Below, in pieces: positions 53,786 through 64,000 of a DNA stretch of 64,000 bases (position 1 is the stretch's first letter; every line of letters starts with the position of its first letter). The stretch is from Rana temporaria. Lineage: Eukaryota; Chordata; Amphibia; Anura; Ranidae. The notes beneath the pieces are model-generated. The model did no database searches, was not told the origin of the DNA, and was given only the letters and a program-made list of their open reading frames with translations. Location of the stretch: positions 302,688,373-302,752,372 of the forward strand of contig NC_053491.1 of assembly GCF_905171775.1 (NCBI RefSeq). The letters run 5' to 3'. Both the position numbers and the translations under genes were made by a program.

Positions 53786-54939
53786 GTCTAAATAATGATA
53801 AAGACGTACCCCCTTCAGCCTGATGAGGGCCACTACAGCCAAAAGGACTTTTAAGAAAACTTGGGGTGAAATCGTTAGCCCGTAGGGCAGGCAGATGAAT
53901 TGCAGATGCTCTTGCCCGACTTGGAACCAGAGGTATTTGAGAAGCTCCTTTGCCACTGGCACGTGAAAATAAGCATCCTTTAAGTTGATCGAAATCAGCC
54001 AGTCGCCTGGCTGTATGGCTTGCTAAATGGTTGATAGAGTCTCCATTTTGAACTTTCTGTGCCTTTATAAATTTGTTCAGGTACATCAAGTCTATCACCG
54101 AGCGCCAGACGCCGCTTTTCTTTTGAACCAAGAAAAGGAGGAACTGTTCATACTTTGGGCCGCAAACCACTGCGCCCTGGGATTTCAGCAAGTCCAAGTA
54201 GGAAAGTAGACCCTGCTTCTGTTCCTCAGCACGCGGTAGTAGAGTGGAGACAAATCTGGGGGGAGGAATGCTGGAGAAGGACCATGCATGACCTTGTGAG
54301 AACGTCTTGACGACCCAGTAGTCAGAGATCGAGACATCCCGGGAGAGGGGCAAACGAGCCCCCACCCGACCCGTCTGGGCGAGCGCGACCTCAAAAAGAC
54401 TTAGCCGGCTCACAACCACTGGACGCCTGACTCTTGGCGGGCTTGCGAAAGGACACTTGTCCTTTACTCCAGCTTCTTCTGAAATCCCGGCCAGGCTTGA
54501 AGAAGCGTGCTTCTCTCAAATGCTCCAGACTGTGCCTTCTGTACTGGGGTTTCTTCCGACCAAGCAGACGTCTGTTCTGGGGAAGGAAGCCCGATTTTCC
54601 GCCCGTGGCCTTAGATATGGCATTGTCTAATTTGTTGCTAAATAGTGAAGACCCCTTGAAAGGAATCTTGCACCAGGTTTGCTTGGTTTGCTAAGTCCCG
54701 CTTAGCCGTAACTGAGGACAGCATGATTTGAGTTCCCCCAGGAAGGCTACCGCCAGTTTCAGGTCCACACCTGCCTAACTTCTAGCCAGTTCTTCTGAAA
54801 TACCTACATTCTTCTTCCATGCTTCCATAGCCTTGGACATGGCTGCTAGGGCCAAGGCAGGTTTACAAGCTGTGTCGGCAAGATCCTCTTGAGGTCCTGA
54901 TCTATCCTTCTGTCAAGACCATCCTTGAAGGAAACCACA

Positions 54940-55813
54940 TCATCCAAAGGGAGAGTCACGTGTTTTGGCCAGACGCATTACCGCTGCATCTACAAGAGGA
55001 ATGTTTTCCAGGTACTTCACTTCATCCACCTTGAAATTATATAACCTGGAGGTTTTATTTGTCATGGAAGACTTCCTGTCCACTTTGCTCCATTCCTCAT
55101 CAAAAATGCCCTTCAATTCAGCCAAGAGCGGAAAGCTTGGCCGCTCTTTCCCCAGTTGTTTAAAAAATGTTTTCTGTTTCGCTGGGGGAGTGGAAGGGTC
55201 TTCCCACATAAGGGCCTCCTTAATTGCTTTAATTAGCTGAGAAACTAGGGAGAAGTCGAAGCCTCCACTTTCTTCATCCCCTCCCAACTCGCCATCAGAA
55301 GATTCAGGCGAGGAAACAGAGCTGGGAAGGGCCCAGATCCTCATGGGCCTCATCAGCCAGGGAGCCAGACAGAGTGGTGGCAGACTGACTCCGTGTGTGG
55401 GATGTATCCATTTCCTTCTAGGATTGTTGCACCACCCACTTCACAAGAGACTCTATACGCAGATTTTCTGTCTCTTTTTCCCCAACCGCTTGGGCATAAC
55501 AACGGTCGCATAAGGACTTGCCCTCCGGGACTCGTGTACCACATCCCCAGCAGGCTCTGCGATCAGATCGGCTGTCATTGCGGTGGGAGCGGTGTCTGGA
55601 GGAGGAATGGGAACATCTCCTCAGGTGGTGATTTCCAGACGGAGAGTCTCGTCTAGATCTTGATGATGAGTGCTGTTGTGGCCTGGCAAGGTCTGTGTCG
55701 TTCTGGACTATGATTTGAGGGTCTGATCTGGAAGGGCTGGAAGAGAAAAGAGAATTGGTGGGGGGAGCAAGATATGACATCAGAAAACGCAAACGTTTGC
55801 GACTGTACCTCAA
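54940..55813 (-). pseudogene. DIRS copy 2 gag-like protein
   Basis: The first frame (55813-55418) has a Ser/Arg-rich basic region (SSSRSRRDSPSGNHHLRRCS) and a paired cysteine motif CWGCGTRVPEGKSLCDRCYAQ, typical of DIRS ORF1. A second frame (55353-54940) continues with an acidic stretch (SSPESSDGELGGDEESGGF), LVSQLIKAIKEALMW and the helical DEVKYLENIPLVDAAVMRLA. A frameshift near 55380 separates them. It probably packages RNA. The stretch 54420-54939 likely holds its C-terminus in broken form. Confidence 0.72.
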
Positions 55814-55880
55814 CCCCTCCCTTCATCTGCACACACCTTGTGCGTGAGGGCTGGCCACATGAAGGCGGTGGCCTTTCCAT

Positions 55881-56159
55881 GACCTCTGGACGAAAAACTT
55901 CACAACACGCAGTACTGAGAGGTGAGCTTTATTTTATGGGTATGGGGTCCTATAGCATCTCAATCTTTTCTTGGCCGGAATTCTGACAGAAAAAGTGCGA
56001 TGAAGCATACACACGGTCAGAATTCGCAACAAAAAGCTCACATCGCACTTTTCTCTTCGGGAATCGCAATCGTGTGTACGAGGCATTATAGTTTTATCAC
56101 TGTGAAAAAAGTCAATCTATTCTCCTGATGATATATACACCAATGCCCAGGCTAATATT
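55881..56159. other. Junction zone with MITE terminus
   Basis: A segment with complementary halves (AAAAAGTGCGATG at 55989 and CATCGCACTTTTC at 56041) ends CGTGTGTACGAGGCATTA at 56075-56092, the complement of the Harbinger-type start at 4757. It is probably a short MITE. The rest is unassigned and has no gene. Confidence 0.55.
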
Positions 56160-57911
56160 TGAGAATAGCAATTATACAGACAGATTTTACTTTGTGATTT
56201 TATCCTCTATTGCAGTATATCCTTTTTTTTGTGAAATGGTAAGGGTACAATATACCCTATTACCAATTAACATAGGGGGAGCCCGGGATCTGGAGTTCCC
56301 CTTTGTTAAACGGGGCTTCCAGATTTTGATAAGCCCCCCACCCGCAGACCCCCACAAACACCGGGCAAGGGTTGTGGGGATGGACATCCTCCCCATGTTA
56401 AGGGCATGTGGCCTGGTACGGTTCAGGAGGGGGGCATTCTCTCGACCCCCCCTCTTTTCCTGCGGCCTGCCAGGTTGCATGCTCGGATAAGGGCCTGGTA
56501 TGGATTTTTGGGAGGACTCCGCCCATTTAAAAAATAAATAAAAAAATTGGTTCCCTGCACAAAATTTCATTTGTGAAGGAAAAAAATCAATTTAAAATTA
56601 CTCAGGTCCCGGCAATACAGATAAAAGTCATTGGCCCAGATTCAGGTAGAATCGCGCAATATTTGCGTGGGCAAAGAGCAAATTTTTTTCTCTGCGCCCA
56701 CGCAAATATTGCGCTTTGCCCGCGATTCACGGAGCAGTTGCTCCGTAAATTGCGCGGGCAATATGCTAAACAGCCGGGCGCAAGGCTGCCTAATGTAAAT
56801 GATCCCGCCGGGGGCGGGAATCATTTAAATTAGGCGCGCTCCCGCGCCGAGCGAACAGCGCATGCTCCGTCGGGAAACTTTCCCGACGTGCATTGCGGCA
56901 AATGACGTTGCAAGGACGTCATTTGCTTCTAAGTGAACGTGAATGGCGTCCAGCGCCATTCACGGTTCACTTACGTAAACGACGTGAAATTTTAATTTCA
57001 CGGGCGGGAGGCGCAGCTATACTTTAGCATTGGCTGCGCCTGCTATTAGCAGGAGCAGCCTTATGCTAAAGGCGCCGTACGGAAACTCCGTACCTTGCGT
57101 ACGCAGGGCCCGCGCAACTTTTGTGAATCGGTGGTAGTATGCAATTTGCATACTATACGCCGATCACAAAGGCCGCGCCCCCTAGCGGCCAACGCAAGAA
57201 TGCAGCCTGGGATGTGAAGGCATAAGGAGGCTTATGTTTGTCACATCCTAGGCTGCAGTCGGTGTAACGAGGTTCCTGAATCAGGAGCACTCGTTACACC
57301 GGAGCAAGTAAGCACTTGCGCCGCGCAACTATGGTTGCGCGGGCGCAAGTGCTTCTTGAATCTGGGCCACTGAAAAAAACAGCAGGGGTTCCCCTTAATA
57401 TTCATACCAGACCCAAAGGGCCTGGTAATGGACTAGGGGGACCACTGCCGTTTTTTTCAATGACTTTTCTCTGTATTGCCAGGACCTGGCAAGTACTTTT
57501 AAATTACTTTTTTTCCTTCAAAAAAGACATTTTGTGCAGGGACAGTTCTAAGCATGGGAAACACGCGCCACTTTACAGGCATACTATACACACCCCCCCC
57601 AGGTACGAAATTTAAAGGAATATTTCACTTTTATTGTTTCACTTTAAGCATTATTAAAATCACTGCTCCCGAAAAAACTGACGTTTTTAAAACTTTTTTT
57701 TGTATTGATACATGTTCCCTGGGGCAGGACCCGGCTCCCCAAACACTTTTTAGGACAATAACTTGCACATTAGCCTTTAAAATTAGCACTTTTAATTTCT
57801 CACGTTCGAGTCCCATAGACTTTAACAGTGTTCGAATGTTCGCGTGAACTTTTGGTTTGTTCGCATGTTCTGGATGCGAACCGAACCGCGGGGTTTTCGG
57901 CTCATCCCTAT
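56160..57911. mobile_element. One arm of the GCTCATCCCTA-type palindromic hAT, split by a MITE
   Basis: Sequence from about 56190 to 56630 and 57370 to 57911 matches one arm of the complete palindromic element at 59876-62405. Shared landmarks are ACATAGGGGG, GCAAGGGTTGTGGGGATG, CCCTTAATATTCATACCAGA, and the end GGCTCATCCCTA at 57911. The other arm is missing, so this copy is truncated at the left. A MITE (56631-57369) interrupts it. No ORF is supported. Confidence 0.75.
56631..57369. mobile_element. Harbinger-type MITE, ~740 bp
   Basis: TTGGCCCAGATTCAGGTAGA and its complement ending CTTGAATCTGGGCCA form the TIRs. The first 11 bases (GGCCCAGATTC) equal those of Harbinger copy 2 at 18350, the likely source of transposase. 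Internal GC-rich palindromic words; no coding capacity. Confidence 0.82.
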
Positions 57912-57989
57912 GTGAGAGCACTGAAAGCTGAAAATTGGTCTGTTTAGGAAGAGGGGTTTAAGTGCCCAGTGGTCAAGTGGTTAATACAT

Positions 57990-58985
57990 TGAAATTATAG
58001 AGTCCGTTTTAAGAAGCTGTGCACATATAAGAGAATACCAGTTAATAGAAGAATGTGAGACAAACTGAGTGATGATCCAAGTGCAAAATTAACACAAAAA
58101 CTCTTGTAGGTAGATTCAGGTACATTGGAATAACTTTAGGGCGGCGTAGCCTAGCCTGTTTAGGCTACACCGCTGTAAATTCAGAATTTCGCGGCGGGAA
58201 CGGCGGACATACTTAACATTACTATTCCACTAGAGCCTAGCTCTAATTTTAGGCGGCCTATCTCTTACGCAAACGGCGTAAAAGTACTGCGTCGGCCTGG
58301 CGTTCGTTCGTGAATCGGCGTATACCCTGATTTACATAATCTACGCCGGCCACAATGGAAGCGCCATCTAGCGGCCATCAGCAACATTGCAATCTAAGAT
58401 AGGACGGCGCAAGCTGTCGTATCTTAGATATGTTTAAGTGTATCTCTGTTAGAGAATACACTTAAACATAGGTCGGTGCAGATTCAGAGTTAGGTCGGCT
58501 TATCTGTAGATAAGCCGGCCTAACTCTTTCTGAATCTACCTATTGGTGTGTTGTGGTCACAATCCCTTGCACCATCCAGAGTCCACCCTGTGTGTCTTTG
58601 CAGCTCACCTCAGGTAAAGACCACAAAAGTCTGGCAGCACTTTTTGGTGTATAAAATCTTGCTACAGGACACTGTGTAACCTCCTCTCATCCAATCTCAA
58701 ATTCAGGATAGAATATGTAAGGCAATTTAGATAATCAGCAACTCTCCCAATGAACCGTCATACATCTTCTCCTCCACTCAGTAAGGGCTCTCTTCTGCTG
58801 CCACTTCCAGCAATGTCTACTCTCTACATCCTCCTGACTCACCTCTCACTCAGAACTTCTTGTCTGTACCTATACCGTTGTGGTCTTTACCTGATGTGAG
58901 CTTCTAGCACACACTGGGTGGACCCTGTATGGAGCAAGGGGGTGTGACCACAACACACCAAGAGTTTTTGTTAGGGTTGCCACCT
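57990..58985. repeat. Foldback unit with a nested MITE
   Basis: AACACAAAAACTCTTG (58090) plus TTGGTGTGTTGTGGTCACAA (58543) and the GGTAAAGACCACAA block (58612-58625) are mirrored at 58876-58976. The nested MITE lies at 58107-58545 between TAGGTAGATTCAG and CTGAATCTACCTA, possibly duplicating TTG. The loop (58626-58875) has no gene. This resembles the palindromic insertions elsewhere, but I could not find its target duplication. Confidence 0.65.
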
Positions 58986-59171
58986 TTTCTTCAAGTCAAA
59001 AACACTATAGCGGTGCACAGCAATTTTTAAAACTATACAGTACATATATTTTGTGATTAACTACTTGGAGCCCTGGCTATTGTAAAATGACAGCCACAAG
59101 GTGGCTCTACAGATTCCCCCCCCCCCCCCACTTCAGACTTCACCAAGAACAAGAGACTTGCTCACAGTTTA
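58986..59171. other. Short non-coding stretch
   Basis: Includes a poly-C run (59117-59130). Probably the 3' flank of the L1 copy. Nothing else seen. Confidence 0.4.
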
Positions 59172-62100
59172 TTAGCTTATATCGTCTCTGCTACAGTTTC
59201 TCATCATTTGTGGGGTTTTTTTTCTTTTTTTTCCTCCACCTTTTTTTTCTTTTCCTTCTTTTTCTTTTTCTTTTCCTTTCCCCATCTTTTTTTTCCCTAT
59301 TTTTCCCACCTCGATACTGTTCTTCAAGCCTTCCATGTTATACGTCTCTTCTACTGAGTCGATCCACTCCCATATAGATGGGCACTCCACCTCCTGCCAT
59401 TTTTTTGGGATCAACCTTTTGGCCATGTTTAACAAATGTGGTATCAGGGTTTCTTTGTATCAGGGTTTTCTCACCTCCATGAAAAAGTACTATCTACGGG
59501 TCATTTTTATCTCCCTCTTGGTAATTTCTTTTATCAAATCTAAAAAAAAAATAACAGAACTTTTGGGCATTCCCACCATAGGTGGGCCATTGTGCTTGCA
59601 GCCCCGCCAGCAGTCAGCCGACTGTCCCCCTTTAAATTTGCTCAGTTTATCTGGTGTTGCATACCAGCCTGCTATACACTTATAATTTATTTCTGTGGTC
59701 CTATTGTCCACGGCCGAGGAGTAGGTCAGTTTTAAAAATGTTCCTACTGTGATATTATCCTTCTGTGTTCCTAACTCCCGGTCCCATTTTTTTAAAATGG
59801 AGGCAGCTCCAGTTCGTCCACTGCCAGTAATATCTTATAAAGCCTTGATATAATGCCTTTAGGTTTATCCGTGATTAGGGATGAGCCGAACACCCCCTTG
59901 TTCGGTTCACACCAGAACTTGCGAACACACCAAATGTTCGTGTGAACTTTAGAACCCCGTTAAAGTCTATGGGACTCGAACATTTTAAATCTAAAGTGCT
60001 AATTTTAAAGGCTAATATGCAAGTTATTGTCCTAAAAAGTATTTGGGGACCTGGGTCCTGTCCCAGGGGACATGTATCAATGCAAAAAAAAGTTTTAAAA
60101 ACGGACGTTTTTTCGGGAGCAGTGTATTTAATAATGCTAAAAGTGAAACAATAAAAGTGAAATATTACTTAAAATTTGGTACCTAGGGGGGGGTGTAAAG
60201 TTAGCATGTGAAATAGCGCATGTTTCCAGTACATAGAACTGTCCCTGCACAAAGTGTCATTTCTGAAAGGAAAACAAGTCTTTTAAAACCGGACTTGCGG
60301 CTATAATGAATTGTCGGCTCTGGCAATTCAGAGAGAATTCATTCATAAAAAATAAAAAAATTGCGTAGGGGTCCCCCCAAATTCCATTACCAGGCCCTTC
60401 AGGTCTGGAATGAATATTAAGGGGAACCCCGCCGTCAATTAAAAAAAAAATTACGTGGGGTTCCCCCCAAATATCCATTCCAGACCCTTCAGGTCTGGTG
60501 TGGATTTTAAGGGGAACTCCACCCCAAATTTAAAAAAAAAATGGCGTGGAGTTCCCCCAAAAATTCACACCAGACCCCTTATCCGAGCACGTTAACCTGG
60601 CCGGCCGCAGAAAACAGGGGGGGGACAGAGTGTGGCCCCCCCTCTCCTGAACTGTACCAGGCCACATGCCCTCAACATGGGGAGGATGTCCCCATGTTGA
60701 TGGGGACAAGGGCCTCATCCCCACAACCCTTGCCAGGTGGTTGTGGGGGTCTGCAGGCGGGGGGCTTATCAGAATCTGGAAGACCCCTTTAACAAAGGGC
60801 ACCCCCAGATCCTTCCCCCCCCTATGTGAATTGGTAATGGGGTACATTGTACCCCTACCATTTCACAAAGGAAGTGTAAATAGTTGGAAAAAACACACAA
60901 ACATCGTAGAAAAAAGTCCTTTATTAATAAAAAAAATAATAATAATCCAGCGGTGATAATCCACTCTCGGTCCCGGCTTTCTGCTCCAATGTTGTCTTTA
61001 TCCAGCGACGGGTGCGGGTGATCTCCGGTCCAGCGATGAGAAGATCCATCCATCCAGAGCGCAGCATCGCCGACCTCCTCTCACCGCTAGACACAGCCCA
61101 GCGAATGACGCGGCTGAAGCTGTGACATTTCTTATATAGGGGAGGCGGGGTCACCCATCACATGACCCCGCACCCTCTGACGCACCCTCTGCTACGTCAC
61201 TGGGGAAGCCCAGGAAGGGGGAAGACTGGGCTTACCCAGTAACATAGCAGAGGGTGCGTCAGAGGGGGCGGGGTCACGTGACGGGTGGCCCCGCCTCCCC
61301 TATATAAGAAATGTCAAAGCCACAGCGCGTCATTCGCTGGGCGGTGTCCAGCGGTGAGAGAAGGTCGGCGATGCTGCGCTCTGGATGGATGGATCCCCAT
61401 TACCCCATGCCCCCATTACCAATTCACATAGGGGGGGGCCAGGATCTTGGGGTCTTCTTTGTTAAAGGGGTCTTCCAGAATCTGATAAGCCCCCTGCCCG
61501 CAGACCCCCACAACCACCGGGCAAGGGTTGTGGGGATGAGGCCCTTGTCCCCATCAACATGGGGACATCCTCCCTATGTTGAGGGCATGTGGCATGTACG
61601 GTTCAGAATAGGGGGGGGCCGCACTCTGTCCCCCCCTCTTTTCTGCGGCCAGCCAGGTTAACGTGCTCGGATAAGGGGTCTGGTGTGATTTTTTCGGGGA
61701 ACTCCACGCCATTTTTATTCGGGGTGGAGTTCCCCTAAAATCCACACCAGACCTGAAGGGTCTGGAATGGATATTGGGGGGAACCCCACGTCATTTTTTT
61801 AAGTTGACGGCGGGGTTCCCCTTAATATCCATTCCAGACCTGAAGGGCCTGGTAATGGAATTTGGGGGGACCCCCATGCTATTTTTTTTTTTTTATATGA
61901 ATTCGCTCTGAATTGCCAGAGCCGACAATTCATTATAGCCGCAAGTCCGGTTTTAAAATACTTTTTTTCCTTTCAGAAATGACACTTAGTGCAATGTACG
62001 GGAAATGACACTTAGTTCTATGTACGGGAAACATGCTATTTCACATGCTAACTTTACACCCCCCCCAGGTACGAAATTTAAAGTAATATTTCACTTTTAT

Positions 62101-62905
62101 TGTTTCACTTTTAGCATTATCAAATTCACTGCTCCCGAAAAAACGGCCGTTTTTAAAACTTTTTTTTGCATTGATACATGTCCCCTGGGACAGGACCCAG
62201 GTCCCCAAACACTTTTTAGGACAATAAATTGCATATTAGCCTTTAAAATTAGGACTTTAGATTTCTCCCATAGACTTTAACAGGGTGTTCCGCGGCTTTT
62301 CGAATTTGCCGCGAACACCCCTAATTGTTCGTTGTTCGCCGAACAGGCGAACAGGCAATGTTTGAGTCGAACATGAGTTTGACTCGAACTCGAAGCTCAT
62401 CCCTATCCGTGATACATAACCTTTCCAGTGCTGTAAGCTGCTCCCCTGACCTTAATGGTTAGGGTAAGCTTTGGACAAAGTGGCACAACTGTCGATATTA
62501 TGCTTCCCAATTTTACCTTAGACAGTGCATTTTCTATCTTTACCCATCTTTTTTCCTGGTTATCTCTGGCCCACTCCATGACCCGAGACAGCACCACCAC
62601 ATTATAATATTTTCTGATGTTCATATTTTTTTTCTTGTTTTAATACCAAGAAGGAGATTCTATGTTTTTTATTCTTCCAAATGTAATTCATTAACAGAGA
62701 TTTGAGTACTCTAAGATAAGGTTGCGGCAATGCTACATCTGGAATTTATACGGAATTTTTGGAAGGAGGACCATCTTCAAGAAATTAATTCGTCCTAGCC
62801 ATGAAATTGGTCTGTTTATTACCCTTCTGATTTCCGTTTTAATTTCATCAAGTAGGGGAATATAATTTACTTTATATACTTTCTTAATTTAATTGGCGAG
62901 TTTAA
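59172..62905 (-). pseudogene. L1-type LINE ORF2, C-terminal part, split by a palindromic hAT
   Basis: Upstream piece (62905-62406, minus): PISWLGRINFLKMVLLPKIP, YIWKNKKHRISF, then MNIRKYYNVVVLSRVMEWAR and ENALSKVKLGSII, the post-RT region of L1. The frame is cut at the TCCGTGAT duplication. The downstream piece (59875-59172) has CIAGWYATPDKLSKFKGG, the cysteine motif CWRGCKHNGP, MVGMPKSSVIFF, and the terminal RLIPKKWQEVECPSIWEWID with VEETYNME. A Lys/Gly-rich end reflects a T-rich tract. RT and endonuclease domains lie outside or are lost. Several stops. Confidence 0.8.
59876..62405. mobile_element. Palindromic hAT-type element, 2.53 kb, 8-bp target duplication
   Basis: TCCGTGAT is duplicated at 59868-59875 and 62406-62413. 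The element runs TAGGGATGAGC...GCTCATCCCTA. Its arms (about 59876-60850 and 61395-62405) are largely reverse complements, and the centre (60950-61400) is again self-complementary around about 61215, so the whole unit can fold into one hairpin. Many GGTCTGG/CCAGACC and GGGGTTCCCC blocks repeat inverted in the arms. TATATAAGAAATGTCA occurs in both central halves (61130 minus, 61300 plus). No transposase. Confidence 0.88.
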
Positions 62906-62908
62906 TTC

Positions 62909-63935
62909 CAAAGGGGCAGATCCACAAAGCACTTACGCTGGCGTATCTTGAGATGCGCGGCGTAAGTGTAAATATGCGCCGTCGTATCTATGCGCCGTAT
63001 CCCCAAAACGAGATACGCCTGAAAAATAGTTTTTTCCGACCAACGTAATTTTTCTACACCGGCGCATCGTGGGCTCAAAAATACGCTGGACGCACCATTG
63101 TTTTGACTATGCAAATATGCAAATGAGCGAGATACGGCGATCCACGAAAGTACGTGTGTCCGGCGCAGGCTACGCGCTGTGCGCGTAAGCTGTACGTTCG
63201 GTCTAAAGTTACCCCTCATAAAAGCAGCTTTAACTTTGCACCAGACGTGTGCAGGTCAGCTTCAGCAGCACCGTTAGGGACGAGCTGAGCACCCACACTT
63301 GCAGGACAACAATCTGTATGCCAACATGCCAGGGGCATCCATGGTCATAGCTATACTCCTGGCTTTGGATGCACGTAGAAGGAGGAGGGCACGGAGGAGG
63401 AGGGCACGGGAGAGGAGGGCACGGGAGAGGATATACCGACCGCGCATAAACCTCTTTGGCATGGGGGATTCAGAGGTGTATCGCATCTTCAGATTCAGCC
63501 CTGCTGTCATCCTGGAATTAACCACAACCCTGAAAGATGACATCACCAGCCAGACACACCGCTCACATGCAGTGGAGCCACTGGTCAAGGTACTGGCAAC
63601 ACTCCATTTCCTTGCCAGCGGCTCGTTTCAGCATACAAGTGGAGTTGTGGCTGGGATGGCACAATCCTCCATTAGCAGATGTGTGCACCAGGTTGTCCCC
63701 GCAATCCTCAGACGCATGGCCAACCAAATCATCAGACCCACCCAGGAGCATCTGCGGGTGAAGGCAATGCGGGATTTCTACAGAATTGCAGAATTCCCAT
63801 GCACCGTGGGGGCCATTGATTGGACACATGTGGCACTACGGCCCTCCCCGTGACAGAGAGTACATATACCGCAATCGGAAGCACTGGCATTTCATCAACG
63901 TACAGGTGATAGCCGATGCCCAATGCCTCATATAA
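62909..63935 (+). mobile_element. PIF/Harbinger element, left part (Harbinger copy 3)
   Basis: The left end reads GGGGCAGATCCACAAAGCAC, then GGCGTATC-rich subterminal sequence like that of copy 2. The transposase begins about 400 bases in. The element is cut at 63936 by another insertion and runs off the window, so the right end is unseen. Confidence 0.75.
63326..63935 (+). pseudogene. HARBI1-like transposase, N-terminal half (copy 3)
   Basis: Starts MPGASMVIAILLALDARRRR, then repeated RRARERRAR units (short tandem of 18 bp at 63382-63430). GMGDSEVYRIFRFSPAVI, DDITSQTHRSHAVEPLVKVL, SGVVAGMAQSSISRCVHQV (helix-turn-helix) and the first Asp in GAIDWTHVALRP follow. One base in the CCC run at 63843-63850 shifts the frame. 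The other frame continues DREYIYRNRKHWHFINVQVI to 63935, where foreign sequence begins. Clear paralogue of the minus-strand gene at 21552-20405. Confidence 0.87.
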
Positions 63936-64000
63936 TAAAAAGGAGATATATAGCGCAACCCCCAATAGAATAAATGAATAGTGAAAAAACAAAACTCAAA
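63936..64000 (-). mobile_element. Start of another insertion, cut by the window end
   Basis: Sequence after CTCATA no longer matches the transposase. Its first bases (AATAAAAAGGAGATATATAG then CGC) read on the minus strand as a GCGC box followed by TCTCC and a T/A-rich tail at the junction. That resembles the tails of the insertions at 3673 and 8403. Assignment to that group is tentative. Confidence 0.4.

Larger units (their letters stand above)
52438..54419 (-). pseudogene. DIRS copy 2 reverse transcriptase, split at its active site
   Basis: From 54419: PPPRFVSTLLPRAEEQKQGL, LFLVQKKSGVWRSVIDLMYL, LNKFIKAQ, then a frameshift to KYLWFQVGQEHLQFICLPYG, TISPQVFLKVLLAVVALIR and VRLYHYLD at 53786. 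A hAT element follows. The next part (52740-52438) resumes with the second Asp of the YLDD box and DLLVLF, then after a stop LSSFGWLLNMEKSHLDPAQR and IIYLGAQFDT. So the hAT hit the catalytic loop. Non-functional. Confidence 0.85.
39600..55880 (-). mobile_element. DIRS-type retrotransposon (DIRS copy 2), exploded by nested insertions
   Basis: On the minus strand the order is gag (55813-54940), RT (54419-53786 and 52740-52438), RNase H (52353-51481) and tyrosine recombinase. The recombinase is in three pieces (about 51300-51093, 45422-45059, 39936-39680). Intervening DNA is an LTR element (45423-51092), an L2 carrying two more elements (39945-45050), and a hAT (52749-53785). Each host frame resumes at a target duplication. 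Both outer ends are approximate. Inverted repeats are not confirmed. Confidence 0.85.

Noticed and set aside
59172..59435. Lys/Gly-rich basic protein
   Set aside because: The basic tail comes from a T/C-rich tract; only the first part matches the L1 ORF2 C-terminus.

Overview
The window reads as a eukaryotic, transposon-dense chromosome segment, most likely from an anuran amphibian (a large-genome, ranid-like frog is my best guess). The basis is the mix of families: DIRS and Gmr1-order Ty3/gypsy retrotransposons, L2 and L1 LINEs, Tc1/mariner, Harbinger with two genes, hAT, a TTAA-type element, and many TIR MITEs. I see no host single-copy gene, rRNA, tRNA, CRISPR or bacterial feature. Nearly every protein-like ORF is a transposon gene, usually broken by frameshifts or by a later insertion.

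Layout. 1-2501: 3' half of a DIRS element (RT/RNase H, tyrosine recombinase, 65-bp inverted repeat). 2594-4590: a decayed Tc1 element, minus strand, hit by an 898-bp foldback insertion. 4757-15300: a Harbinger element whose transposase is split by two large palindromic insertions (6367-8403 and 8448-12306), with its Myb/SANT partner on the minus strand near 14733-15130. 15328-16100: a MADF-like pseudogene split by a solo LTR. 16847-27288: a TATC microsatellite split by a Tc1 element that is itself opened by a TTAA-flanked insertion carrying a 3.6-kb Harbinger (18350-21970), and again in its transposase by a composite insertion (about 22829-26379). 27332-32842: a nearly complete Gmr1-like LTR retrotransposon on the plus strand. 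33076-38035: an L2 LINE split by a second LINE. 38191-38921: MADF-type fragments.

39600-55880 is a nest on the minus strand. A second DIRS element is split by an L2 fragment, which itself holds a gag-only LTR element and a hAT. The DIRS is also split by a complete Gmr1-like element (45423-51092) and a second hAT (52749-53785). 56000-59170 holds MITEs and half of a hAT-type palindrome. 59172-62905 is L1 ORF2 (minus), split by a complete palindromic hAT (59876-62405). 62909 to the end is a third Harbinger copy, itself interrupted at 63936.

Many insertions can be ordered because the split host frame resumes exactly after a target-site duplication: 14 bp for the palindromes, 8 bp for hATs, 5 bp for LTR elements, TTAA for the piggyBac-like unit. 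The most unusual signal is a set of foldback insertions with 12-14 bp duplications, an inverted arm flush with one junction, a one-sided unique tail often carrying a GCGC box, and hammerhead-ribozyme-like motifs in the largest. All calls rest on reading the sequence; no database search was run.
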